A stretch of DNA of 64,000 nt from Pseudomonas sp. Ant30-3. GTDB taxonomy: Bacteria > Pseudomonadota > Gammaproteobacteria > Pseudomonadales > Pseudomonadaceae. Shown in pieces: positions 8,018 to 19,297 of the stretch. Positions within the stretch are counted from its first letter, which is position 1; each line of letters opens with the position of its first letter. Position numbers and translations under genes: made by a program. The notes under the pieces are model-generated. The model was given only the letters and a program-made list of their open reading frames with translations. It was not told the origin of the DNA and made no database searches. Where the stretch lies: contig NZ_JMCL01000047.1 of assembly GCF_000690905.1 (NCBI RefSeq), positions 24,681-88,680 of the forward strand, read 5' to 3'.

Positions 8018-9078
8018 GCGAGGCCGTGTTGCTTAAGGGCCCACTCGACGTGTTCCCGGACCAATTCAGAGGGATAGTCGCGCCGCGCCTTGAGCGCTTC
8101 CAGCACCGGAATGCTCGACGGCGCATTGCCCAAGCCCACCGCCAGATTGCGCAGCCAGCGCTCATAGCCCGCGCGCCGCAACGGCGAGCCTTCGGTGCTG
8201 CTCAAAAACTTCTCTTCATCCCACATGAATAATTGCGCCAGCCCGGCATTGTCCAGATTGTGCCGTGGCTTGAAGTCGCTTTCCCCGGAGGGGCGGGCGA
8301 AGCGGTTCCATGGGCACACGATCTGGCAATCGTCGCAACCGAACACGCGATTGCCGATCAAGGGTCGCAGCTCTTCAGGAATCGCGCTTTTCAGTTCGAT
8401 GGTCAGGTAGGAGATGCAGCGTCGGGCGTCCAGCACGTAGGGGCCGACGAAGGCGTTGGTCGGGCAGATATCCAGGCACGCGGTGCAGCGGCCGCAATGT
8501 TCGCTGGTGTGCGGCGGATCAACCGGCAGCGGCAGATCGACGAACAGTTCGGCAAGGAAGAAATAACTGCCGGCCTTGCGATTCAACACCAACGTGTTTT
8601 TGCCAATCCATCCCAGCCCGGCCTGCTCGGCGATGGCTTTTTCCAATACCGGCGCGCTGTCGACGAACGCGCGATAGCCGAAAGGCCCGATCACGGCTTG
8701 AATCTTTTCTGCCAGTTGTTGCACGCGTTTACGGATCAATTTGTGGTAATCGCGGCCCAAGGCATAACGCGAGACGTAGGCTTTTTCCGGTTCTGCCAGG
8801 CGTTTGGCCATTTCGGTATCGCCCGGCAGGTAGTCCATGCGCAGGGAAACCACGCGCAATGTGCCCGGCACCAGTTCTTCCGGGTGCGAGCGTTTGCTGC
8901 CGTGGGCGCCCATGTAGTCCATTTCGCCGTGGTAGCCGGCGTCGAGCCAGCGCTGCAAATGCTGCTCATGCTCGACAAGGTCGAGGCCACTGATGCCGAC
9001 TTGCTGAAAGCCCAGCTCGCGGCCCCAGTCCTTGACGGATTGGGCGAGGGCGGGCAGGTCTGCGGTAATAGCGGGCAT
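8014..9078 (-). CDS. queG: Epoxyqueuosine reductase QueG
   Basis: 354 aa from ATG at 9078 (MPAITADLPALAQSV). It catalyses the last step of queuosine synthesis in tRNA, reducing epoxyqueuosine with cobalamin and two 4Fe-4S clusters. Both clusters are visible: CGRCTACLDICPT and CDDCQIVCPWN. The C-terminal part (LRNLAVGLGNAPSSIPVLEAL) is the HEAT-like repeat that binds tRNA. A longer frame reaches 9150 but would overlap the start of divergent nnr and adds non-conserved residues. The stop codon lies within a repeat element. Confidence 0.95.
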   Translation of the reverse strand: MPAITADLPALAQSVKDWGRELGFQQVGISGLDLVEHEQHLQRWLDAGYHGEMDYMGAHGSKRSHPEELVPGTLRVVSLRMDYLPGDTEMAKRLAEPEKAYVSRYALGRDYHKLIRKRVQQLAEKIQAVIGPFGYRAFVDSAPVLEKAIAEQAGLGWIGKNTLVLNRKAGSYFFLAELFVDLPLPVDPPHTSEHCGRCTACLDICPTNAFVGPYVLDARRCISYLTIELKSAIPEELRPLIGNRVFGCDDCQIVCPWNRFARPSGESDFKPRHNLDNAGLAQLFMWDEEKFLSSTEGSPLRRAGYERWLRNLAVGLGNAPSSIPVLEALKARRDYPSELVREHVEWALKQHGLA

Positions 9079-9141
9079 GAGGCGAGAGAAACCGGAGCTG
9101 AGGTGCGTATAATTCTGCCAGACATCGGAGCCCGAAGACGC

Positions 9142-10641
9142 ATGCTGCACACTAAAGATGATTTACCCGACGCGCTGTACAGCGCCGCGCAAGTGCGCGC
9201 CATCGATGCGAGCCTGATTGCGGCCGGCACGCCGGGCTTCGAATTGATGCAGCGTGCCGCGCGCGCGACCTGGCGCGCGCTGGTGCGTCAGTGGCCGACG
9301 GCGAACGAATTGAGCGTGGTCGCCGGCCATGGCAACAATGCCGGTGATGGTTATCTGGTGGCGCTTCTGGCGCAGCGGGCCGGTTGGCAAGTGCGCGTGC
9401 TGGCGGCGGGTGAGCCGCAGCGTTTGCAAGGCGATGCGGCGCGGGCCCACGCTGAAGCTGTCGCTGAAGGTGTCGACGTTAAGGCCTGGACCGCGCACGC
9501 CGAACTGCGCGGAATTGTGCTGGATGCATTGCTCGGCACCGGTGTGAGAGGTGAGGTTCGGGAGCCGTACGCCAGCGTGATCGCAGCAATCAATGCCAGC
9601 GGTTTGGCGGTGGCGGCGGTGGATATTCCCTCGGGCCTGTGCGCCGACTCGGGTCGCCTGCTCGGCGCCGCGGTTCGGGCAGATTTGACCGTGACCTTCA
9701 TCGGCTTGAAAGTTGGCCTGTTCACCGGCGATGCGGCTGATGTGGTCGGCGAACTGGTCTTCAATGATCTGCAAACCGCACCGGAACTGCTGAACGGGAT
9801 CGACATCAGTGCTCGGCGCCTCAACCCCGGCAATTTGCCTCGTCTGCTGGCACGCGCTTCAACGGCTCACAAGGGTCAGTTCGGTCACGTATTGCTGATT
9901 GGCGGTGATCGTGGCTTCGGCGGCGCCATCCTGCTGAGCGCGCAAAGCGCCTTGCGCAGTGGCGCGGGCATGGTTTCTGTCGCCACTCGCACCGAACACG
10001 TGCCCGCCGCGTTGGCCAGAATTCCCGAAGCCATGGTGCTCGGCACTGCCTCGGCCAATCAGTTGATTGGTTTGCTTGAAAAAGTATCGATTTTGGTCGT
10101 CGGCCCGGGTCTGGGCCAAGCGGCCTGGGGACGCAGTCTGCTGTCGGCGGCGGCCAATACGCCGCTGCCGCAGGTCTGGGACGCCGATGCGTTGAATTTA
10201 TTGTCTGAACAAGCCGCGAGTCTGCCCAAAGATTGCGTGATCACACCGCATCCGGGCGAAGCGGCGCGGTTGCTGGGAGTATCGACGGCCGACGTGCAGG
10301 CCGACCGCCCGGGCGCCGCTCATGCTTTGAGCAAAAAATATGCAGCGGTGGTGGTCTTGAAAGGCGCCGGCAGCCTGATTGCCAGTCCCGATGGGCGTCT
10401 GGCAGTGTGTCATCAAGGGCATCCCGCCATGGCCACCGCCGGTTTGGGCGATGTTCTCGCCGGGCTGATCGGCGCGCTGCGCGCTCAGGGCATGACTGCA
10501 TTCGAGGCGGCGTGCCTAGGCGTCTGGCTGCATGCCAATGCCGGCGCGCAGGAAGGTATATCGGGCCGTGGGCTGGCGGCCAGTGATCTGATTCCAGCCA
10601 TTCGTCAGTTGTTGGAGGAGCAAGCACCGTGTCTGAAGTAA
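9142..10641 (+). CDS. nnr: Bifunctional NAD(P)H-hydrate epimerase / ADP-dependent dehydratase
   Basis: 499 aa. It repairs hydrated NADH and NADPH. The N-terminal half (residues about 1-215) is the epimerase (YjeF_N) with VVAGHGNNAGDGYLVALL. The C-terminal half (about 230-495) is the ADP-dependent dehydratase, related to ribokinases, with LLIGGDRGFGGA, VVGPGLGQ, CVITPHPGEAARLL and the nucleotide/catalytic motif ATAGLGDVLAGL. The ATG at 9142 starts MLHTKDDLPDALYSAAQ; the frame is open further upstream but that part is antisense to queG. It is the first gene of the nnr-tsaE-amiB-mutL-miaA run. Confidence 0.95.
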   Translation: MLHTKDDLPDALYSAAQVRAIDASLIAAGTPGFELMQRAARATWRALVRQWPTANELSVVAGHGNNAGDGYLVALLAQRAGWQVRVLAAGEPQRLQGDAARAHAEAVAEGVDVKAWTAHAELRGIVLDALLGTGVRGEVREPYASVIAAINASGLAVAAVDIPSGLCADSGRLLGAAVRADLTVTFIGLKVGLFTGDAADVVGELVFNDLQTAPELLNGIDISARRLNPGNLPRLLARASTAHKGQFGHVLLIGGDRGFGGAILLSAQSALRSGAGMVSVATRTEHVPAALARIPEAMVLGTASANQLIGLLEKVSILVVGPGLGQAAWGRSLLSAAANTPLPQVWDADALNLLSEQAASLPKDCVITPHPGEAARLLGVSTADVQADRPGAAHALSKKYAAVVVLKGAGSLIASPDGRLAVCHQGHPAMATAGLGDVLAGLIGALRAQGMTAFEAACLGVWLHANAGAQEGISGRGLAASDLIPAIRQLLEEQAPCLK

Positions 10642-11099
10642 CCCTGTACCTGGCTGATGAAGAAGCGATGACCGCGTTCGGCGCCCGCATCGCAAAAACC
10701 ACGGAGGGGCATGGTCTGATTTTTCTGGAAGGGGATCTGGGTGCGGGGAAAACCACGCTGTCCCGGGGCATTATCCGTGGGTTGGGGCATGTGGGTGCGG
10801 TAAAAAGTCCGACGTTCACGCTGGTCGAGCCTTACGAGATCGGCGACATCCGCGCCTTCCATTTCGACCTTTATCGACTGGTCGATCCTGAAGAACTCGA
10901 GTACCTCGGTATTCGTGACTACTTCGAAGATGACGCACTATGCTTGATCGAATGGCCCCAGAAGGGTGCAGGCTTTTTGCCAAAGCCCGACCTGACCATT
11001 ACCATTAGCACGCATGACAGCGGTCGCTCGCTGAAAATTTTGTCCCAAGGCTCGCGCGGCGAGTCCTGGTGTGCCGCTTTGGCATTGGAATCCAATTAA
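10629..11099 (+). CDS. tsaE: tRNA t6A modification ATPase TsaE
   Basis: 156 aa. The ATPase subunit of the TsaBDE complex that makes the essential t6A base at position 37 of ANN-decoding tRNAs. The Walker A motif is LEGDLGAGKTTLSRG (residues about 32-46), with SPTFTLVEPY next to it and HFDLYRL further on. The gene uses GTG at 10629 and overlaps the end of nnr by 13 bases, so its ribosome-binding site (GGAGGAGC) lies inside nnr. The stop is followed at once by the amiB ATG. Confidence 0.96.
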   Translation: MSEVTLYLADEEAMTAFGARIAKTTEGHGLIFLEGDLGAGKTTLSRGIIRGLGHVGAVKSPTFTLVEPYEIGDIRAFHFDLYRLVDPEELEYLGIRDYFEDDALCLIEWPQKGAGFLPKPDLTITISTHDSGRSLKILSQGSRGESWCAALALESN

Positions 11100-12527
11100 A
11101 TGATGGGGTCTGGTATGCGCTTTCGCGCGATGGTAGCTGCCGTAGGGTTGTTGTTTTTGGCGGTGACCGTCGATGCTGTGGCCGAGACGAAGGTCAACAG
11201 TGTTCGTCTGTGGCGGGCGCCGGACAACACACGACTGGTGTTTGACCTGACAGGGCCGGTGCAGCACAGCGTCTTCACCCTGACATCCCCGGATCGACTG
11301 GTCATCGACATCAATGGCGCCACCCTCGGTGCTCCGCTGAACGTCAACGCCTCGAACACGCCGATTACCGCCATGCGTTCGGCTCAGCGTACGCCGACTG
11401 ACTTGCGCGTGGTTATCGATCTGAAAAAAGCCGTCACGCCGAAAAGCTTCAGCCTGGCGCCGAACGCGCAGTACGGTAATCGTCTGGTGGTCGACCTGTT
11501 CGACAACGCCGCCGATGCCGCGCCGATTCCGGTGCCGACCAATGTCGCCAAAGTCGCTCCGGTGCCGGTCACTCCGATCGATCCGCCGGTCAAACTGCCG
11601 CCAGCTCCGGCCGGCAAGCGCGATATCATTGTCGTCATTGATGCCGGTCACGGCGGTGAAGACCCGGGCGCCTCGGGCTCCCGCGGTCAGCGCGAAAAAG
11701 ATGTGGTGCTGGCCATCGCTCGCGAACTGCAGCGTCAGGTCAACGGCATGAAAGGTTTCCGCGCCGAACTCACACGTACCGGCGACTACTTCATTCCTTT
11801 GCGCGGCCGTACTGAAATCGCCCGCAAGAAGGGCGCCGACCTGTTTGTTTCGATTCACGCCGATGCGGCGCCGTCCAAGGCAGCGTTCGGTGCATCGGTG
11901 TTTGCCTTGTCTGATCGCGGCGCCACCTCGGAAACAGCCCGTTGGCTGGCCGACAGTGAAAACCGTTCCGACCTGATCGGCGGTGCCGGCAACGTCAGTC
12001 TCGACGACAAGGACCGCATGCTCGCGGGCGTGCTGCTCGACCTGTCGATGACCGCGTCCCTGACTTCCAGCCTGAACGTCGGCCAGAAAGTCCTTACCAA
12101 TATCGGTCGGGTCACGCCGTTGCACAAACAACGCGTAGAGCAGGCGGGCTTCATGGTGCTCAAGTCGCCGGACATCCCGTCGATCCTGGTCGAAACCGGG
12201 TTTATTTCCAACGCCAACGAAGCCTCGAAACTGGCGGCTGCGAGCCATCAGCAAGCGCTGGCCCGCTCGATCAGCAGCGGCGTACGTCAGTTCTTCCAGC
12301 AGAATCCGCCGCCGGGCACCTACATTTCCTGGCTGCGTGATTCCGGCGGCATCGCCCAAGGTCCACGCGATCATCGGGTCAATCCTGGCGAAACGCTGGC
12401 GATGATTGCGGTGCGCTATCAGGTCTCCCCGGCGTCGCTGCGCAGCGCCAATAATCTGAAAAGCGACGATTTGAAAGCGGGTCAACACCTGACCATTCCT
12501 GGCACAGAACTGGCGGCCAAGGAATGA
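11100..12527 (+). CDS. amiB: N-acetylmuramoyl-L-alanine amidase AmiB with LysM
   Basis: 475 aa periplasmic zinc amidase that splits septal peptidoglycan during division. A signal peptide is evident ([20 protein letters not shown] from the third Met), then an AMIN domain (about residues 30-130), a Pro-rich linker, the Amidase_3 catalytic domain from about 175 ([15 protein letters not shown] with the first zinc His, later SIHADA and [10 protein letters not shown]), and a C-terminal LysM motif ([17 protein letters not shown]). The first ATG directly abuts the tsaE stop; ATG at 11115 is an alternative start that would place the signal peptide at the very N-terminus. It overlaps mutL by 4 bases. 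Confidence 0.94.
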   Translation: MMGSGMRFRAMVAAVGLLFLAVTVDAVAETKVNSVRLWRAPDNTRLVFDLTGPVQHSVFTLTSPDRLVIDINGATLGAPLNVNASNTPITAMRSAQRTPTDLRVVIDLKKAVTPKSFSLAPNAQYGNRLVVDLFDNAADAAPIPVPTNVAKVAPVPVTPIDPPVKLPPAPAGKRDIIVVIDAGHGGEDPGASGSRGQREKDVVLAIARELQRQVNGMKGFRAELTRTGDYFIPLRGRTEIARKKGADLFVSIHADAAPSKAAFGASVFALSDRGATSETARWLADSENRSDLIGGAGNVSLDDKDRMLAGVLLDLSMTASLTSSLNVGQKVLTNIGRVTPLHKQRVEQAGFMVLKSPDIPSILVETGFISNANEASKLAAASHQQALARSISSGVRQFFQQNPPPGTYISWLRDSGGIAQGPRDHRVNPGETLAMIAVRYQVSPASLRSANNLKSDDLKAGQHLTIPGTELAAKE

Positions 12528-14433
12528 ATCAAGTGGTAATCAACGGGGCTCGCATCGAGCTGCTCAGCCCGCGACTGGCGAACCAGATTGCGGCGGGCGA
12601 AGTGGTCGAGCGTCCGGCTTCGGTGATCAAGGAACTGCTGGAAAACAGCCTCGACTCCGGCGCCAAACGCATCGACGTCGATGTCGAGCAGGGCGGCGTG
12701 AAGCTGTTGCGGGTGCGCGACGATGGCAGCGGCATTTCCGCTGATGATTTACCGCTGGCCCTGGCTCGTCACGCCACCAGCAAGATTCGCAACCTGGAAG
12801 ACCTCGAGCAGGTCATGAGCCTGGGCTTTCGCGGTGAGGCGCTGGCGTCGATCAGCTCTGTCGCCCGTTTGACCTTGACCTCGCGCACCCGCGAAGCGGA
12901 GCAGGCCTGGCAGGTCGAAACCGAAGGCCGGGACATGGCGCCCCGCGTGCAGCCCGCCGCGCATCCGGTCGGCACCTCGGTGGAAGTGCGTGACCTGTTC
13001 TTCAACACCCCGGCGCGACGCAAGTTTCTCAAAACCGAAAAAACCGAATTTGACCATCTGCAGGAAGTGATCAAACGCCTGGCACTGGCGCGCTTCGATG
13101 TGGCGTTTCATTTGCGCCACAACGGCAAGACCATCCTCAGTCTGCACGAAGCTCATGACGACGCCGCCCGCGCCCGGCGTGTCGCGGCGATTTGCGGTTC
13201 GGGGTTTCTCGAGCAGGCGCTGCCGATCGAGATCGAACGCAACGGCCTGCATTTGTGGGGCTGGGTCGGTTTGCCGACGTTCAATCGCAGCCAGGCCGAC
13301 CTGCAATATTTCTTCGTCAATGGCCGTGCGGTGCGCGACAAGTTGGTGGCCCACGCGGTGCGTCAGGCTTACCGCGATGTGCTGTTCAATGGCCGCCATC
13401 CGACGTTTGTGCTGTTCTTCGAAGTCGATCCGGCCGGCGTCGACGTCAACGTGCACCCGACCAAGCACGAAGTACGCTTCCGTGACGGGCGCATGGTTCA
13501 CGATTTTCTTTACGGGACATTGCACCGCGCATTGGGCGATGTGCGCCCGGACGATCATCTGGCCGCGCCTGTTGCGACGGCCATCGTTCGCCCGACCGGC
13601 GCCGAGGCGGGTGAGTTCGGTCCGCAGGGCGAGATGCGCCTGGCTGCCAATGCGCTGCTTGAACACCCTCAGGCCCAACCGTCGTTCAATACGGCGGCGG
13701 GCTCTGGTGCCGGGGCCGGTTACCAATATCAGTACAAACCACAGGCGCAATCCGGTGTGCCCGTTGCGGAAGCTCAAGCGGCCTACCGAGAGTTTTTCGC
13801 TCCGCTGCCCGAAGCCAATGCCGTAGCACTGCCAGCCGGGCAGGACGATATCCCGCCACTGGGCTATGCGCTGGCGCAGCTCAAGGGCATCTATATTCTG
13901 TCCGAGAACGCTCAGGGCCTGGTGCTGGTGGACATGCACGCTGCCCACGAGCGGATCATGTACGAGCGCTTGAAAGTCGCGATGGCCAGCGAAGGCCTGA
14001 GCGGGCAGCCGCTGCTGGTCCCGGAATCCCTGGCCGTCAGTCAACGTGAAGCCGACTGCGCCGAAGAAAATATTGCATGGTTTCAGCGCCTGGGTTTTGA
14101 GTTGCAACGCCTCGGCCCGGAGACACTGGCGATCCGGCAGATCCCTGCGCTGCTTAAGCAGGCCGAAGCCAATCGGCTGGTCAGTGACGTGCTGGCGGAC
14201 TTGATGGAATACGGCACCAGCGACCGCATTCAGGCTCATCTGAATGAGCTGCTCGGCACTATGGCTTGTCACGGTGCGATTCGGGCGAATCGGCGACTGG
14301 CCCTGCCGGAAATGAACGGCCTGCTGCGCGACATGGAAAACACCGAGCGCAGCGGTCAATGCAACCACGGCCGACCGACCTGGACCCAGTTGGGCCTGGA
14401 CGATCTGGACAAACTGTTCCTGCGCGGCCGTTG

Positions 14434-14434
<1 letters not shown>
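12524..14434 (+). CDS. mutL: DNA mismatch repair protein MutL
   Basis: 636 aa. It couples MutS mismatch recognition to downstream repair. The N-terminal GHKL ATPase contains [11 protein letters not shown] (about residues 38-48), RDDGSGIS and [14 protein letters not shown]. The middle is a transducer domain, then a variable linker (residues about 340-440), and a C-terminal dimerisation domain with [13 protein letters not shown] and the conserved end [10 protein letters not shown] see no obvious DQHA-type endonuclease motif; [13 protein letters not shown] sequence is at the usual position. ATG overlaps amiB (ATGA) and its stop overlaps miaA (TGATG). Confidence 0.97.
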
Positions 14435-15405
<971 letters not shown>

Positions 15406-15435
15406 GTCCTTGCAATTGCCGTCTATCCTTGGGGG

Positions 15436-15448
15436 TGTGACGGTCACA
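15436..15448. promoter_or_regulatory. Perfect 13-bp palindrome TGTGACGGTCACA upstream of hfq
   Basis: A perfect palindrome lies 52 bases before the hfq start, within the 94-base miaA-hfq gap. It resembles CRP/Vfr half-sites (TGTGA/TCACA) but with only 3 bases between them instead of 6. It may be an operator for another regulator or a small hairpin. Confidence 0.35.
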
Positions 15449-15499
15449 AGCCATCTGATTACCTATTTTTTATATTGAATCCTTAAAGGAGTGCGGCAC

Positions 15500-15760
15500 A
15501 TGTCAAAAGGGCATTCGCTACAAGACCCTTACTTGAATACTTTACGTAAAGAGAAAGTGGGGGTTTCCATCTACCTGGTCAACGGGATCAAGCTGCAAGG
15601 CACGATCGAGTCGTTCGACCAGTTCGTTATCCTGCTGAAAAACACCGTCAGCCAGATGGTTTACAAACACGCTATCTCTACAGTGGTCCCGGTTCGTCCA
15701 ATTCGTCTGCCTAGCGCAACCGAATCCGAAGCAGGTGACGCTGAGCCAGGTAACGCCTGA
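15500..15760 (+). CDS. hfq: RNA chaperone Hfq
   Basis: 86 aa. Hexameric Sm-like RNA chaperone that pairs sRNAs with mRNAs and, in Pseudomonas, works with Crc in catabolite repression. Sm1 ([29 protein letters not shown]) and Sm2 ([18 protein letters not shown]) motifs are complete, including YKH. The C-terminal tail is short and acidic, as in other pseudomonads. ATG at 15500 is preceded by AAAGGAG at 15486-15492. hflX follows after 12 bases. Confidence 0.98.
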   Translation: MSKGHSLQDPYLNTLRKEKVGVSIYLVNGIKLQGTIESFDQFVILLKNTVSQMVYKHAISTVVPVRPIRLPSATESEAGDAEPGNA

Positions 15761-15772
15761 TAGGAGTCTCCT

Positions 15773-17074
15773 TTGTTCTTTGAGCGCCACGGTGGTGGTG
15801 AGCGAGTAATCCTCGTTCACTTGGATGGACAGGACCCTGAGGCGCGCGAAGATCCGCAGGAGTTTCAGGAATTGGCTAATTCGGCCGGCGCCGAGACCGT
15901 TGCGTTTCTTAACGTGCCGCGTCATCGGCCAACCGCCAAGTTCCTGATCGGCAGCGGCAAGGTCGAGGAATTGCGCGATCTGGTCCATGCCGAAAAGGCA
16001 GACCTGGTGATCTTCAATCACGTCCTCACACCTAGTCAGGAACGTAACCTCGAACGAGTTTTCGAGTGTCGCGTGATCGACCGTACCGGTCTGATTCTCG
16101 ATATTTTTGCCCAACGCGCCCGTACCCATGAAGGCAAGCTCCAGGTCGAACTGGCCCAGCTTGATCACATGAGCACCCGGCTGGTTCGAGGCTGGACTCA
16201 CCTTGAACGTCAAGGTGGCGGTATCGGCATGCGCGGCCCAGGTGAAACCCAGCTGGAAACCGACCGCCGTTTGCTGCGGGTTCGCCTGCGCCAGATCAAG
16301 GGCCGCCTGGAAAAGGTGCGCAGCCAGCGCGAACAGTCGCGACGTGGCCGTACGCGTGCGGATATCCCTACCGTGTCGCTGGTGGGGTATACCAACGCCG
16401 GTAAATCCACGCTTTTCAATAACGTGACGAAATCCGACGTGTATGCGGCCGACCAGTTGTTCGCCACGCTGGACCCGACCTTGCGCCGTCTTGAATTAGA
16501 CGACCTGGGGCCGATTGTCCTGGCCGACACCGTAGGTTTCATTCGTCACTTGCCGCACAAGCTGGTTGAGGCATTTCGATCTACTCTCGAAGAGTCGAGC
16601 AACTCCGACCTGCTGCTGCACGTTATCGATGCGGCTGAACCGGATCGCATGTTGCAGATCGAGCAGGTTATGGTGGTGCTGGGCGAGATTGGTGCTCAGG
16701 ACTTGCCGATCCTCGAGGTCTATAACAAACTCGATTTGCTTGAAGGCGTTGAGCCGCAAATCCAGCGCGACGAAAACGGCAAGCCCCTCAGGGTCTGGCT
16801 GTCGGCGCGTGATGGCAGCGGTCTTGAGTTGCTGGAACAAGCCATTGCCGAGTTGCTGGGCAGTGAGTTGTTTATCGGTACCTTGCGCTTGCCGCAACGT
16901 TTTGCTCGACTGCGAGCGCAGTTTTTCGAGTTGGGTGCGGTACAGAAAGAAGAACACGACGAAGAAGGCATCTGCCTGCTGGCCGTTCGTTTGCCACGCA
17001 TCGAGTTGAATCGACTGGTGAGCCGCGAGGGAATGCAGCCGATGGAATTCATCGAGCAACACACTTTGCAATAA
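15773..17074 (+). CDS. hflX: Ribosome-rescue GTPase HflX
   Basis: 433 aa. A GTPase that splits stalled or heat-damaged 70S ribosomes. It starts with TTG at 15773 (FFERHGGGERVILVHL), preceded by TAGGAG at 15761-15766; this TTG start is the one usual in Pseudomonas. The N-terminal HflX domain ends with the GGIGMRGPGETQLETDRR signature, followed by a coiled coil. The G domain has GYTNAGKSTLFN (G1), ADTVGFIRHLP (G3) and YNKLDLL (G4). It is part of the hfq-hflX-hflK-hflC block. Confidence 0.97.
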   Translation: MFFERHGGGERVILVHLDGQDPEAREDPQEFQELANSAGAETVAFLNVPRHRPTAKFLIGSGKVEELRDLVHAEKADLVIFNHVLTPSQERNLERVFECRVIDRTGLILDIFAQRARTHEGKLQVELAQLDHMSTRLVRGWTHLERQGGGIGMRGPGETQLETDRRLLRVRLRQIKGRLEKVRSQREQSRRGRTRADIPTVSLVGYTNAGKSTLFNNVTKSDVYAADQLFATLDPTLRRLELDDLGPIVLADTVGFIRHLPHKLVEAFRSTLEESSNSDLLLHVIDAAEPDRMLQIEQVMVVLGEIGAQDLPILEVYNKLDLLEGVEPQIQRDENGKPLRVWLSARDGSGLELLEQAIAELLGSELFIGTLRLPQRFARLRAQFFELGAVQKEEHDEEGICLLAVRLPRIELNRLVSREGMQPMEFIEQHTLQ

Positions 17075-17170
17075 AAGCCTGAGAAAGCGGTTGTGCCGTG
17101 GTGACAGGCATTCTGTAGCATTGGTCGGCGCGCCGTGGGTGCGTCTTTGCTTTATCAGATGGAGAGCGCT

Positions 17171-18343
17171 ATGGCTTGGAATGAGCCGGGTGGCAACTCG
17201 AATAATCAGGATCCTTGGGGTGGCAAGCGCCGCAATAACGGCGACCGCAAGGGACCACCGGATCTCGACGAGGCCTTCCGAAAGCTGCAGGAAAGCCTGA
17301 ACGGGTTGTTCGGTGGTGGTAAGAAACGTGGTGACGATGGCGGCGGTTCGGGCAGGAGTGGCGGCTTCGGCGGCATTCTCGGCATCGTGCTCGTCGTGCT
17401 GGCTGCCGTGTGGCTGTACAGCGCGGTCTATGTCGTCGACGAGCAGGAGCAAGCAGTAGTCCTCCGCTTCGGCAAGTATTACGAAACGGTTGGCCCGGGT
17501 CTGAACATCTATTTCCCGCCGATTGATCGCAAGTACATGGAAAACGTCACGCGTGAGCGGGCCTACACCAAGCAGGGTCAAATGCTGACTGAAGACGAGA
17601 ACATCGTCGAAGTGCCGCTGACTGTGCAGTACAAGATCAGCAACCTGCAGGACTTCGTGCTGAGCGTTGATCAGCCGGAAATCAGTCTGCAGCACGCGAC
17701 CGAAAGTGCCTTGCGCCATGTGGTGGGTTCTACCGCGATGGATCAGGTGCTGACTGAAGGTCGTGAGTTGATGGCCAGCGAAATCAAGGAGCGTCTGCAA
17801 CGCTTCATGGATACCTATCGCACCGGTATCACCGTCACTCAGGTCAACGTACAGAGCGCAGCGGCACCGCGTGAAGTGCAGGAAGCTTTCGATGACGTGA
17901 TTCGCGCCCGTGAAGACGAGCAGCGTTCGCGCAACCAGGCCGAAACCTATGCCAACGGCGTCGTGCCGGAAGCTCGTGGTCAGGCCCAGCGCATCCTCGA
18001 GGATGCCAACGGTTACCGCGACGAAACCGTTTCGCGCGCCAAGGGTGAAGCCGATCGCTTTACCAAACTGGTCAGCGAGTATCGCAAGGCCCCTGAAGTC
18101 ACCCGCGAGCGTCTGTATCTGGACACCATGCAGGAAGTCTTCAGTAACACCAGCAAGGTTCTCGTGACCGGCAACAAGAATGGCCAGAGCAATCTGCTGT
18201 ACTTGCCGCTGGACAAGATGGTCGAAAGTGGTCGCAACACCAGTGCTCCCGTGAGCGGTGCGGCAGCCACCAGCAATGAAGCGAATGCACGTGCCGCAGC
18301 TGAACTGCAACAACAGCCGGCACGTACCAGGGAGAGTCGCTGA
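17171..18343 (+). CDS. hflK: FtsH protease activity modulator HflK
   Basis: 390 aa SPFH/band-7 membrane protein. With HflC it forms a cage around FtsH and limits its proteolysis of membrane proteins. The N-terminus is Gly/Asn-rich (MAWNEPGGNSNNQDPWGG) and cytoplasmic, then one membrane helix (GILGIVLVVLAAVWLYSAVY, about residues 74-93), then the band-7 domain starting EQEQAVVLRFGKY and a long helical region (EARGQAQRILEDANGYR). The tail is Ala/Gln-rich. ATG 17171 follows GGAGAG; the reading frame is open from 17135 but that extension is not conserved. The stop overlaps the hflC start (TGATG). Confidence 0.96.
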   Translation: MAWNEPGGNSNNQDPWGGKRRNNGDRKGPPDLDEAFRKLQESLNGLFGGGKKRGDDGGGSGRSGGFGGILGIVLVVLAAVWLYSAVYVVDEQEQAVVLRFGKYYETVGPGLNIYFPPIDRKYMENVTRERAYTKQGQMLTEDENIVEVPLTVQYKISNLQDFVLSVDQPEISLQHATESALRHVVGSTAMDQVLTEGRELMASEIKERLQRFMDTYRTGITVTQVNVQSAAAPREVQEAFDDVIRAREDEQRSRNQAETYANGVVPEARGQAQRILEDANGYRDETVSRAKGEADRFTKLVSEYRKAPEVTRERLYLDTMQEVFSNTSKVLVTGNKNGQSNLLYLPLDKMVESGRNTSAPVSGAAATSNEANARAAAELQQQPARTRESR

Positions 18344-19212
18344 TGAGCAATAAATCGCTGATCACTCTAATTGTTGTCGTCGTTCTGGCGATCGCAGCCT
18401 GGAACTGCTTCTACATCGTGGCTCAGACCGAGCGTGCGGTGCTGCTGCAATTTGGTCGTGTGGTTCAGGCCGATGTTCAGCCGGGCCTGCATGTGAAAGT
18501 GCCTTACGTTAACCAGGTGCGTAAGTTCGATGCACGCCTGATGACGCTGGATGCACCTACGCAGCGCTTCCTGACGCTTGAAAAGAAAGCGGTCATGGTC
18601 GATGCCTACGCCAAATGGCGCGTGAAAGACGCAGAGCGTTACTACACTGCGACATCCGGTCTCAAGCAGATCGCCGATGAACGCCTGTCGCGTCGTCTCG
18701 AATCGGGTCTGCGTGACCAGTTCGGTAAGCGCACGCTTCACGAAGTAGTATCCGGTGAGCGTGATGCGCTGATGACCGATATCACTGCTTCGCTGAACAA
18801 GATGGCGGAAAAAGAGCTGGGCATTGAAGTAGTTGATGTTCGGGTCAAGGCCATCGATCTGCCGAAGGAAGTGAACCGTAGCGTGTTCGAGCGCATGAGC
18901 TCCGAGCGTGAGCGTGAAGCTCGTGAACACCGTGCCAAGGGTAACGAATTGGCGGAAGGCATTCGTGCTGACGCCGATCGTCAACGCCGTGTACTGCTCG
19001 CTGAAGCCTATCGTGAATCTGAAGAGGTTCGCGGTGACGGTGATGCTCAGGCCGCTGCGATCTACTCCAAGGCATATGGTCAGGATCAGGAGTTCTATGG
19101 TTTCTACCGTAGCCTGCGTGCTTACCGCGAAAGCTTCGCGAACAAATCCGACGTCATGGTCCTGGACCCAAGCAGCGACTTCTTCCGTTACCTGGAAAAA
19201 GCCAAACCTTGA
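18343..19212 (+). CDS. hflC: Protease modulator HflC
   Basis: 289 aa partner of HflK. An N-terminal membrane helix (LITLIVVVVLAIAAWNCFYIV) is followed by a band-7 domain starting TERAVLLQFGRVV, and a charged helical section rich in Arg/Glu (SSEREREAREHRAKGNEL). The C-terminus YRESFANKSDVMVLDPSSDF is the usual HflC ending. It begins on the stop codon of hflK. Two hairpins follow it. Confidence 0.97.
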   Translation: MSNKSLITLIVVVVLAIAAWNCFYIVAQTERAVLLQFGRVVQADVQPGLHVKVPYVNQVRKFDARLMTLDAPTQRFLTLEKKAVMVDAYAKWRVKDAERYYTATSGLKQIADERLSRRLESGLRDQFGKRTLHEVVSGERDALMTDITASLNKMAEKELGIEVVDVRVKAIDLPKEVNRSVFERMSSEREREAREHRAKGNELAEGIRADADRQRRVLLAEAYRESEEVRGDGDAQAAAIYSKAYGQDQEFYGFYRSLRAYRESFANKSDVMVLDPSSDFFRYLEKAKP

Positions 19213-19297
19213 TAACTCGGTGACCTGAATCATCCCCGCCTGGCGGCTAAAACCTCGGGCGGGGTGATCCTTTGGAAAAACGAGTGTATGATGCGGC

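Noticed and set aside
8233..9141. N-terminal extension of nnr by 303 codons
   Set aside because: It is antisense to queG, whose iron-sulfur motifs are intact; the normal Nnr N-terminus starts at 9142.
16496..18313. 605-codon open frame on the minus strand
   Set aside because: Antisense to hflX and hflK, both of which have complete family motifs.
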